From Paenibacillus beijingensis (GTDB lineage Bacteria; Bacillota; Bacilli; Paenibacillales; Paenibacillaceae): a stretch of 64,000 nt of DNA. The first letter of the stretch is position 1; each line of letters begins with the position of its first letter. The stretch lies in NCBI RefSeq assembly GCF_000961095.1, contig NZ_CP011058.1:3065501-3129500 (forward strand), in the 5' to 3' direction. The notes under the pieces were generated by a model, which was not told where the DNA came from, did not search any database, and saw only the letters and a program-made list of their open reading frames with translations. The position numbers and the translations under genes were made by a program. This document shows positions 25,194-32,674 of this stretch, piece after piece.

Positions 25194-26633
25194 ATGAGAT
25201 ATTGGTTCAAGCTTGAATGGGTAGCAGCAGTATGCGGAGCGGGCATCCTCATTTATTTGCTGTTCGGTCATCCGTTTATCGGGGTGGCGGACAACGGCGA
25301 CTTTTTGCGGGTGATCGCGACGAGCGGACTGAACTACGATCCTGACGGAACGGATTACCGCGACCGGTTTTTCGGCTATGCGCATATGCATTATGCGTAC
25401 GAAACGTTTCGCGGGGCGTATATCTCGACCCAGATTATTCCCGTCATTATCGCCCGGTACATCGGCTGGATCTGGGACCGTCATCTGTTCGACATCCGGG
25501 TGCTGGCGCTTATTTATATGATCCTGATGGCGTCGGCCGCCTATTTGATCGTGCGTACCGGCAAAACGTCGTCGCGGGCGGCGGGCATCGTGCTCGCGGC
25601 TGCCGTACTGTTCGTTTTTTTCGACATCGGATATGCCGCCTACTTCAATTCGTTCTACGGCGAGCCGGTTTCGTTCCTGTTTCTGCTGCTTACGGCCGGA
25701 ACCGGGATGATGCTGGCGGGACAGGAGCGTCCTTCCCCGAAGCTGCTCGCTGCGTTTTTTGTATGCGTGCTGATGCTGGCCTGCTCCAAAATCCAGAACA
25801 CGCCGATCGGCATCGTGTTCGCACTGTACGGGCTGCGGTTCGTGCGGCTGCGGTACGATTGGAGCTGGCGCAAGCTGGTGCTGATCTGCTGCGCCGGACT
25901 GTTTGTGCTGTCTGCGGCGATGTACGTGTTTGCGCCGAAGCAGCTAAAGCATATTAACATTTATCAGACCGTGTTCTACGGCATTTTGAACGGTTCGCCC
26001 GACATCGAGGGCGATCTGAAGGCGCTCGGCCTGCCGCCGGAGCTGGCGGTGAATGCGGGGACGAATTTTTTTCAGACGGATACGGTCATTAAGCAGGACG
26101 CGCCGGAGATGAAGGCAATGTTTTACGACCGCATTTCGCACAAGGATGTGCTGCTGTATTACTTGACGCATCCGCAAAGGCTGCTGCAAAAGATGGATAA
26201 AGCGGCCGGCAGCTCGATGACGATCCGGCCCTACTACCTCGGAAACTACGAGAAAGAGGTGGGCAAGCCGTACGGTGCGATCGCGTATGCCTACAGCGGC
26301 TGGAGCGAGCTGAAGCGGCAATATATGCCTCATTCGCTGCTCTTTATCATTCTGTTCTATGCGCTCTACTATGCTGTGGCGCTGATCGAGTATGCGCGCA
26401 GCATCAGCACTTCCGTGCGCATTCGCATCGAGCTGTTGATGCTCGTCGGCTTCGTCGGTTTCTTCTCGTTTATTGTGCCGATTCTCGGAGACGGTCTCGC
26501 CGATTTGGAAAAGCACCTGTTCCTGTTCAACGTGGCCTTCGACATGATGGCTGTGACCGCCGTCGTATGGGTCGTTTACCGGATTGCACGGCTTGTTCGC
26601 CCGAAGCCGGCTTATGAGTGGTCGTACAAATAG
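25194..26633 (+). CDS. Polytopic membrane glycosyltransferase-like protein (WsfD-like)
   Basis: 479 aa from ATG 25194 (AAGGAG 7 nt upstream). About ten membrane helices, with an early extracytoplasmic loop GVADNGDFLRVIATSG that carries the Asp residues typical of GT-C type enzymes. The pairing with a lipid-sugar GT2 fits transfer of a sugar from undecaprenyl phosphate to a surface glycan or S-layer glycoprotein; it resembles proteins annotated WsfD in Paenibacillus S-layer glycosylation, recalled and not searched. A terminator follows. Confidence 0.7.
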   Translation: MRYWFKLEWVAAVCGAGILIYLLFGHPFIGVADNGDFLRVIATSGLNYDPDGTDYRDRFFGYAHMHYAYETFRGAYISTQIIPVIIARYIGWIWDRHLFDIRVLALIYMILMASAAYLIVRTGKTSSRAAGIVLAAAVLFVFFDIGYAAYFNSFYGEPVSFLFLLLTAGTGMMLAGQERPSPKLLAAFFVCVLMLACSKIQNTPIGIVFALYGLRFVRLRYDWSWRKLVLICCAGLFVLSAAMYVFAPKQLKHINIYQTVFYGILNGSPDIEGDLKALGLPPELAVNAGTNFFQTDTVIKQDAPEMKAMFYDRISHKDVLLYYLTHPQRLLQKMDKAAGSSMTIRPYYLGNYEKEVGKPYGAIAYAYSGWSELKRQYMPHSLLFIILFYALYYAVALIEYARSISTSVRIRIELLMLVGFVGFFSFIVPILGDGLADLEKHLFLFNVAFDMMAVTAVVWVVYRIARLVRPKPAYEWSYK

Positions 26634-26643
26634 ACGTCAGTGG

Positions 26644-26684
26644 AAGAACAGCCTTCGCGGCAAGCGATTCGGCTGTTCTTTTTC
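26644..26684 (+). terminator. Terminator after the WsfD-like gene
   Basis: AAGAACAGCC pairs with GGCTGTTCTT, followed by TTTC. Confidence 0.82.
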
Positions 26685-26796
26685 AGTACGCCCATCCGTA
26701 TCGTATTCTTTTTCGTCGTTCATTCGATGAGGCTGTCCCAAGTGTTGAGATGATTGAGCTCGTCCGTGCACTTCACCGCTTGCAGCGCGGAGTAGG

Positions 26797-27152
26797 AGGT
26801 CCTTCCTCGCAAAACCTGCAACGGCTTATGGATTGTCGACCGGAATCGCAATTCTGGAGGGAATACCTGCAACGGTGCAGGTATTATCGGCCGAAATCGC
26901 ATGTCTGGAGGGAAAACCTGCAATGGTGCAGGAATTCCCAGCTATTATCGCCTAAACGAGAGATGGGGGCGGAAATAAATGTACATTCGCAGGAATTTTA
27001 ACGTAGTCGAAAAATAAAAAGAAAAAAGATGTACAAACGCATGCTTTCAAAAATTCTCTCGATGTGCGGAGCGATTGCAGCGTACGAACGGCGGTGCAAT
27101 GGTGGTGATCAGCATGACAACAACCAGGCGTCAGCCAGGCGAAATCGCATGA
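26797..27152 (+). repeat. Dispersed palindromic element, copy B, with nuclease-gene stubs
   Basis: Starts with GGAGGTCCTTCC, then three palindromes or half-palindromes (CCTGCAACGGTGCAGG near 26868; CCTGCAATGGTGCAGG near 26919), then GCAGGAATTTTAACG near 26989 and AGAAAAAAGATGTACAAACG near 27021. Right after it, 27061-27103 matches bases 657-702 of the nuclease gene (GCGATTGCAGCG shared), and 27121-27149 matches 1008-1035 (CCAGGCGTCAGCCAGGCGAA shared). The middle of the gene is deleted. This fills the 780-bp gap before sulP together with a TATAAT at 27198-27203. Confidence 0.75.
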
Positions 27153-27412
27153 TTAACGAATCCCGGTTTTTCGAAGTGACGGCCGGGCGCTTTATGATAT
27201 AATAATCAGCAGTTGTTGCGGGCTGCGCTGGTCAATGCTTTTCATGCAACCGGCCAATTTGGAGGATAAGCTTGCGGATCCGGCAAGTGAATAGATCGAA
27301 CGGACTTTAAATTCGAACAGTCGGAGGATGCGCCGGCGGCTCCATGAACCAGCAAGAAAGAGAGGTGAGCTGTCGCCGTTCCTTCGTTTGCGGAAGGAGC
27401 GGCAAAAGCGGC

Positions 27413-28870
27413 ATGCAGAAACAAATCTCTTTGAAAGACCAATGGCTTGGCAATGTGCGCGGCGACGTGCTGGCGGGAATTACGGCTACGCTTGCGCTTA
27501 TACCGGACTCGCTGGCGTTTTCGTTTATCGCGGGCGTCAGCCCGATGGTCGGCATCTACGCTTCGGTCTGCATTCTGCTCGTCATTACGTTTCTGGGCGG
27601 CAGACCGGGGATGATCTCGGCCGCAGCCGGCTCGATGGCGGTGTTGATGACCCATCTTGTGGCCGAGCACGGTATCGAGTACCTGTTCGCGGCAACGGTA
27701 TTGACCGGAATTTTGCAGTATTTGATGGGCGTGTTCCGCCTCGGAAGGTGGATGAGCTTCGTTCCCCATGCGGTCATTACCGGGTTTATTAACGCGCTGG
27801 CGATTCTCATCTTTATGGCCCAATTAAAAAACTTCAGCGGAGAATCGTGGCCGATGTATGCGGTCGTTGCGGCTACGCTCGTCGTCATTTACGTGCTGCC
27901 CCGTTTCACGAAGGCGGTTCCGTCCCCGCTTGCTGCGGTCGCGCTGATGACGGCCGTCGTGTTCGCGCTCGGTCTGCAGACGAAATCGGTTGGGGATATC
28001 GCGGATATTACGCCTTCGCTGCCTTCGTTTTTGTGGCCTGACGTCCCGCTCGACTGGTCGACGCTGCTCATTATTTTGCCGTACTCGCTGTCGCTCGCGG
28101 TGGTCGGGTTTACGGAGACGCTGCTGACCCAGGATATTGTGGACGACATGACGGGCGTCCCCACCGACAAAAACAAAGAAATGAGAGGCCAGGGCATCGC
28201 CAATTTTGCGACCGGATTTTTCGGGGGGATGGCGGGCTGCGCGCTGATTGCCGAATCGGCCATCAACATCAAGCTCGGCGGCCGAACGCGGCTTTCCACG
28301 CTCGTGGCGGCCGTGTCGCTGCTGCTGCTCGTCGTTGTTTTCGGACCGCTGCTGAACCTGATCCCGATCGCCGCCCTGGTCGGCGTCATGCTGATGGTGT
28401 GCGTGGAAATTTTCGACTGGAAATATGTCGGGCGCCTGCACCGGGTTCCGAGAAGCGAAGCGTTCGTCATGATCGTTACCGTTGCGGTCGTCGTCTATAC
28501 GCACGATTTGGCGGTCGGGGTGCTCCTCGGCGTCGTATTGAGTGCGCTACTGTTCGCCTACAAAGCTTCGAAGCTGCAGGTGCTGACGGAGCACCGCGCT
28601 CAGGAACTGCGTTACATCGTTCACGGCCCGCTGTTTTTCGTTTCGTCGTCCAACCTGTATGAACGGATCGATTTCCGCGATTCCGCGCCCCATGTCTGCA
28701 TCGACTTGTCGCATTCGCACATTTGGGATCATACGGCGCAGATCACGGTGGACAAAATCGTTGCGCGTCTGCAGGAAGCCGGCAAGACGGTGCGGGTGAT
28801 CGGCGGACGCAAGAAAGAGGATCGGGAAGGCCAAGCGGGAGAAGGCAGCGTCAGCGCGGCCGGACGTTAG
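27413..28870 (+). CDS. SulP-family anion permease with STAS domain
   Basis: 485 aa from ATG 27413; an in-frame ATG at 27344 would add 23 polar residues and both have distant ribosome sites. The transport core starts WLGNVRGDVLAGITATLALIPDSLAFS, the SulP signature, with 11-12 membrane helices, and ends in a short STAS domain (about 400-465) containing VCIDLSHSHIWDHTA. Substrates in bacteria include sulfate, bicarbonate and dicarboxylates; not readable here. The ribokinase gene follows 37 bases later. Confidence 0.9.
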   Translation: MQKQISLKDQWLGNVRGDVLAGITATLALIPDSLAFSFIAGVSPMVGIYASVCILLVITFLGGRPGMISAAAGSMAVLMTHLVAEHGIEYLFAATVLTGILQYLMGVFRLGRWMSFVPHAVITGFINALAILIFMAQLKNFSGESWPMYAVVAATLVVIYVLPRFTKAVPSPLAAVALMTAVVFALGLQTKSVGDIADITPSLPSFLWPDVPLDWSTLLIILPYSLSLAVVGFTETLLTQDIVDDMTGVPTDKNKEMRGQGIANFATGFFGGMAGCALIAESAINIKLGGRTRLSTLVAAVSLLLLVVVFGPLLNLIPIAALVGVMLMVCVEIFDWKYVGRLHRVPRSEAFVMIVTVAVVVYTHDLAVGVLLGVVLSALLFAYKASKLQVLTEHRAQELRYIVHGPLFFVSSSNLYERIDFRDSAPHVCIDLSHSHIWDHTAQITVDKIVARLQEAGKTVRVIGGRKKEDREGQAGEGSVSAAGR

Positions 28871-28907
28871 ATTAAAATCACTTTGGATGAAGAAAGGCGG
28901 AAGGACG

Positions 28908-29825
28908 ATGAAGTCTCCCCGTATTGCGGTTGTCGGAAGTTTGAACATGGATTTGGTTATTTCAATGGATAGAATGCCCGAAGTCGGAGAGACGGTTCAA
29001 GGCCGGGAAATGCATACCGTGCCGGGCGGCAAAGGCGCGAACCAGGCGGCAGGCTGCGCGCGTCTTGGAACGGACACGGTGATGATCGGCGCGGTCGGAA
29101 GCGATTTGTTCGGGAAGCAGCTGTTGGACAATATGAAAAAGCAGGGGGTCCAGACGGAAGCGATTGCCGTGCATGATGACACCGGCACCGGCATTGCGTC
29201 GATTTATCATACACGCGAAGACAACTGCATCGTAATCGTGCCGGGAGCTAACGACCGCTGCACGGCGGAATGGGTGGAGAAGAACCGCAAGCTGATCGAG
29301 GAAGCGGACGTCATGCTCACCCAGCTGGAAATCCCGCTGCCGGCGGTCGAGCGCGCCCTGACGCTGGCGCGCGAGGCCGGCGTCGTCACGGTGCTGAATC
29401 CGGCCCCTGCGCGCCCGCTGCCTGCCGAATTGCTGGCGAAGGTCGATTATTTGACGCCCAACGAGACGGAATTCGCGCTGCTTGCCGGGACCGAGGCCGA
29501 AACCGAAGCGGAACTTGAAGCCGCGATGCAAAGCTGGCAGGAGAAGTACGGCACGCGCGTCATCGTAACGCGCGGCAAGGACGGCTGTTCCTTCTTGAAC
29601 GAGGAAGGACGGCTTGCGACCGTTCCGTCGCTGAAGGTCGAGGTTGTCGATACGACGGGAGCGGGCGATACGCTCAATGCGGCGTTCTGCTGCAAGCTCG
29701 CGGCCGGAAGCGCCATCCCCGAAGCGGTCGATTACGCCGTCCGGGCGGCGTCGCTGTCGGTGACGAAATTCGGCGCCCAGCAGGGGCTGCCGACGCCGGA
29801 GGAGATCGAACGCACATACAAATAA
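28908..29825 (+). CDS. rbsK: Ribokinase
   Basis: 305 aa, PfkB family. Makes ribose-5-phosphate from ribose and ATP in the cytosol. VVGSLNMDLVISMDRMP at the start, GGKGANQAAGCARLG near residue 40, LNPAPARPLP, TPNETE, and catalytic DTTGAGDTLNAAF near 250 with the Asp base. ATG 28908 has AAAGGCGG 7 nt upstream. No ribose transporter is next to it, so cotranscription with sulP may be incidental. Confidence 0.93.
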   Translation: MKSPRIAVVGSLNMDLVISMDRMPEVGETVQGREMHTVPGGKGANQAAGCARLGTDTVMIGAVGSDLFGKQLLDNMKKQGVQTEAIAVHDDTGTGIASIYHTREDNCIVIVPGANDRCTAEWVEKNRKLIEEADVMLTQLEIPLPAVERALTLAREAGVVTVLNPAPARPLPAELLAKVDYLTPNETEFALLAGTEAETEAELEAAMQSWQEKYGTRVIVTRGKDGCSFLNEEGRLATVPSLKVEVVDTTGAGDTLNAAFCCKLAAGSAIPEAVDYAVRAASLSVTKFGAQQGLPTPEEIERTYK

Positions 29826-29910
29826 ACCGGTGCGTTCGGATAAAGCGTTTCTCAGCGCTCGGACCGTGAAGAATTTGGATAAAAAAACTTAGATACAAGT
29901 GCTCGACAAA

Positions 29911-29957
29911 TAGGTAGAGCCGCCGGAACATTTCCCGGCGTTCTATCCTTTTTTATT
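29911..29957 (+). terminator. Terminator after rbsK
   Basis: GGTAGAGCCGCCGG pairs with CCGGCGTTCTATCC (one internal mismatch pair), followed by TTTTTTATTT. Confidence 0.8.
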
Positions 29958-30012
29958 TCATCATTTTAGCGCAGAAGACCCCTATTTCTATAAGTGGGGG
30001 AGGAATGCGCTT

Positions 30013-30048
30013 CGGACAAGAACAGGATTCTTCCTGTTCAGTTGTCCG
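30013..30048. other. 36-bp interrupted palindrome
   Basis: CGGACAAGAACAGGA faces TCCTGTTCAGTTGTCCG around a 3-5 nt centre. It lies in non-coding sequence just before a gene fragment and could be a scar of an excised element or an operator. Confidence 0.55.
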
Positions 30049-30086
30049 ACACTCTCTCCTGCTTCTCCTTTCTTTACACACTATGA

Positions 30087-30236
30087 GAAATTGTAGCTTA
30101 CTGCCGCGGCCCTTATTGTCTGATGTCTGCTCAAGCGGTAGAAATCTTGAAAAGCAAAGGTATAAAGGCCTCTCGCTTAGAAGAAGGCGTGCACGAATGG
30201 AAGCAGTATGTTGAGCATTCCCATGATTCTGTATGA
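30087..30236 (+). pseudogene. 3' remnant of a rhodanese-domain (ArsR-rhodanese) regulator
   Basis: 49 codons read EIVAYCRGPYC followed by AQAVEILKSKGIKASRLEEG and HEWKQYVEH before TGA. The CRGPYC loop with its catalytic Cys and the C-terminal helix are those of the rhodanese domain that follows an ArsR helix-turn-helix in some Bacillota regulators. The N-terminal DNA-binding part and most of the rhodanese fold are missing, and no start codon or ribosome site serves the fragment. It ends 26 bases before the MFS gene, so the intact ancestor probably regulated that gene. Confidence 0.75.
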
Positions 30237-30262
30237 AACAACAAGAAAGGTGGTTCTAAGCG

Positions 30263-31597
30263 ATGACGCATGAACCCCCAGGTATAAAAGAAAGTCATTT
30301 ACGGTGTTACGTTGATTCCCCGGCAATGCAGAGACAGCTGTATAAGCGTTCATTACTAATCGTCGTCATATCACAAGTTTTTGGTGGTGCTGGACTTGCT
30401 GCAGGTATTACCGTCGGAGCACTCCTTGCCCAAGATATGTTGGGAACGGAAAGTTTGTCAGGCCTCCCCGCCTCGTTGTTCACGCTTGGTTCTGCTGTGG
30501 CTGCACTGCTGGTTGGACGCCTCTCCCAACGTTTTGGACGCCGTTTGGGGCTTGCATCCGGATTTTTGGCAGGGGGGATCGGCGCAATAGGAGTCGTGTT
30601 TGCGGCACTGAGCGATAGTATCGTACTTCTATTCGCCTCACTGCTTGTCTATGGTGCCGGCACGGCTACCAACTTACAAGCACGTTATGCAGGTACCGAT
30701 TTAGCGAAGCCTGCACAGCGTGCAACAGCTGTCAGTATTGCAATGGTGTCCACGACATTCGGTGCTGTTGCAGGTCCGAACTTGGTAGATGTTATGGGTC
30801 AATTTGCTTCATTGCTGAATGTTCCAGCTCTAGCAGGCCCTTTTATACTATCAGCCGCGGCTTACATCCTTGCCGGTTTCGTATTTTTGATTTTCCTTCG
30901 CCCAGACCCCTTCGTTGTTTCAAAAGCTATCGTCGCGGCACAGACTGATCAGAGCAGGACCTCACACATGCAAACGGATACGCGTACAATGAAAAACAGG
31001 GGAATCATTGTTGGATCTACAGTAATGATCTTAACTCAAATCGTAATGGTTGCAATTATGACCATGACTCCAATACACATGAGGCATCACGGTCATGGTT
31101 TAGGTGAGGTAGGATTAGTCATAGGAATTCATATTGGCTCCATGTATTTCCCATCCCTGGTTACAGGCATGCTTGTTGACAAGGTCGGCCGCACAGCCAT
31201 GTCATTTACGGCTGGTGTTGTGTTACTTGCAGCTGGAATTGTCGCAGCCGTTGCTCCCGCTGATTCCATGCTGGTACTCATTGTCGCTCTTGCTTTGTTG
31301 GGAATTGGGTGGAACTTTGGCTTAATAAGCGGGACAGCTCTTATCGTCGATTCGACAGATTTAGAGACTCGAGCAAAGACTCAAGGAACGATTGACGTGT
31401 TGATAGCTTTAGCCGGTGCATCGGGTGGAGCGCTGTCCGGGATGATTGTAGCGCAATCCAGTTATGCAACCCTATCGCTTGCCGGGGGAACGCTCTCACT
31501 TTTGCTCATACCAGTCGTTATATGGTCCCAAAGAAATCAAAAAGCGGTAAGATCAGAAAATAATCCGCTAACAAACGGGCCTAACGGAGAACGGTAA
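30263..31597 (+). CDS. MFS efflux transporter
   Basis: 444 aa with 12 membrane helices and motif A LVGRLSQRFGRRLGLASG near residue 80. A ribosome site AAAGGTGG precedes the ATG. The central loop carries many His/Thr residues, and TM7 begins NRGIIVGSTVMIL. The codon use and lower GC than the genes to its left suggest it entered with the metal-resistance region. The lost ArsR-rhodanese regulator upstream suggests a metal, metalloid or sulfur-stress substrate; this is context only. Confidence 0.85.
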   Translation: MTHEPPGIKESHLRCYVDSPAMQRQLYKRSLLIVVISQVFGGAGLAAGITVGALLAQDMLGTESLSGLPASLFTLGSAVAALLVGRLSQRFGRRLGLASGFLAGGIGAIGVVFAALSDSIVLLFASLLVYGAGTATNLQARYAGTDLAKPAQRATAVSIAMVSTTFGAVAGPNLVDVMGQFASLLNVPALAGPFILSAAAYILAGFVFLIFLRPDPFVVSKAIVAAQTDQSRTSHMQTDTRTMKNRGIIVGSTVMILTQIVMVAIMTMTPIHMRHHGHGLGEVGLVIGIHIGSMYFPSLVTGMLVDKVGRTAMSFTAGVVLLAAGIVAAVAPADSMLVLIVALALLGIGWNFGLISGTALIVDSTDLETRAKTQGTIDVLIALAGASGGALSGMIVAQSSYATLSLAGGTLSLLLIPVVIWSQRNQKAVRSENNPLTNGPNGER

Positions 31598-31605
31598 TCA
31601 TAAAA

Positions 31606-31650
31606 ACAGCGGCAGTCAAGGACTTTTCTCGTCCAAGGTTGCCGCTTCTT
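31606..31650. terminator. Bidirectional terminator between MFS and PCYCGC genes
   Basis: AGCGGCA and CAAGGA pair with TCCAAGG and TGCCGCT. T-rich on both sides (TTCTTAATT on plus, GTTTTTATG on minus) and the two genes converge here. Confidence 0.75.
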
Positions 31651-31663
31651 AATTGTGGCCTCC

Positions 31664-32134
31664 TTATGCCGGCATCGGCGTGTTCGTCGGCGCTGCGTAA
31701 CCCTCTTTATAAGCGTCATCAATGTGCGCGCGAATTTCCTTTTCGCTTTTGCCTTCCGCTTTCATTTTGATGGATGCTGCAGCGATTTGCAGACAAACGC
31801 CGCAGCGGGTGCCATGATCATCCCACACCACGGATCCATCCTCGTTCACTTTATGGATGAAGCAATTGAGGTTGCTTTTGTGACCCGCACTCTCCCCGCA
31901 GCCGCAGTAGCAGGGGATCCACTGCAGCAGTTCCTTTGCCTTTCCGGCTGCCTCATACACCAGACGAATGTCTTCGCTTTGTCCTTCCAGAAAGCTCGGT
32001 AAGATAGATGCCGAAGCCGTTATAACCTGCAAATCTCCGTTGTGGGCATGTGTGATTCCTTCTTGCTTCTTGCTCCCGCAAGCGGTTAAAAACAGCGCCG
32101 CGGCAATAACTGCAAGGATTGCTTTTGTTTTCAT
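31664..32134 (-). CDS. PCYCGC-motif lipoprotein
   Basis: 156 aa from ATG 32134 (GGGGTGA 5 nt upstream). Lipobox LTAC with Cys at 19, then an extracytoplasmic domain with IPCYCGCGESAGHKSNLNCF and a later RCGVC. The Cys clusters define the PCYCGC family of Gram-positive lipoproteins, thought to bind metal such as copper or haem-related cofactors; function is not established. It faces the CmtR-CadA metal-resistance genes, which fits a metal-handling role. Confidence 0.85.
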   Translation of the reverse strand: MKTKAILAVIAAALFLTACGSKKQEGITHAHNGDLQVITASASILPSFLEGQSEDIRLVYEAAGKAKELLQWIPCYCGCGESAGHKSNLNCFIHKVNEDGSVVWDDHGTRCGVCLQIAAASIKMKAEGKSEKEIRAHIDDAYKEGYAAPTNTPMPA

Positions 32135-32278
32135 TTGGCTCACCCCACTCTTATTCTAGAGTCACTATAGCACAAAAATAATGCGCTTACAGCCTGATAA
32201 CGGTTTGTTCAGAAAATCGACTAAGTGTTGTGACGATCGCCAAGCGCGGCTAGGAATTTATCGAACGCATTAGCCAAA

Positions 32279-32309
32279 CCTAATATAATGAGATATCATA
32301 CATATTAGG
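32279..32309 (+). promoter_or_regulatory. Operator overlapping the -10 box of the cmtR-cadA operon
   Basis: Perfect inverted repeat CCTAATAT (32279-32286) and ATATTAGG (32302-32309), 15 bp between arms. TATAAT (32284-32289) lies across the left arm. This is the usual layout for ArsR/SmtB repressors. Confidence 0.65.
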
Positions 32310-32337
32310 AAAAGTGAATATGAAAAGGGGTGGGTAT

Positions 32338-32670
32338 GTGATTGCTGAACAATTGAACATCAAAGTAAAATTCATTCGCGGGTTTGGAGATAAAACCCGG
32401 CTGCAGATCCTCGAATACATTAAAGACGGTGAAAAGACCGTTTCACAAATCGTCGACAACGTTCAGGCAAGCCAATCGAACATTTCCCAGCATTTGGGAT
32501 GCCTCAAGGATTGCGGGCTCATTATTGGGCGCCAAGATGGAAAGTATGTGTATTACAGCTTGCGAAATGAGAAGGTAAAGATTTTGCTTTCCATGTTCGA
32601 CGAAGTGTTTGCCGATGTTCAAACAGATGTGGCTTGTTGCGATCGACATTTTGAAAACGTTGAGGGGTAA
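32338..32670 (+). CDS. ArsR/SmtB metal sensor, CmtR-like
   Basis: 110 aa from GTG 32338, which has GGGGTGGG upstream. Winged helix SQSNISQHLGCLKDCGLI. Cys 55 and Cys 59 of the GCLKDCG helix and Cys 100/101 near the C terminus match the Cd/Pb ligand pattern of M. tuberculosis CmtR (Cys57, Cys61, Cys102). It likely represses its own operon and lets go on Cd(II) or Pb(II). cadA starts 4 bases downstream. Confidence 0.87.
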   Translation: MIAEQLNIKVKFIRGFGDKTRLQILEYIKDGEKTVSQIVDNVQASQSNISQHLGCLKDCGLIIGRQDGKYVYYSLRNEKVKILLSMFDEVFADVQTDVACCDRHFENVEG

Positions 32671-32674
32671 GGAA

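Noticed and set aside
30005..30214. 69-aa open frame upstream of the MFS gene
   Set aside because: It runs out of frame with the recognisable rhodanese remnant and begins inside a palindrome.
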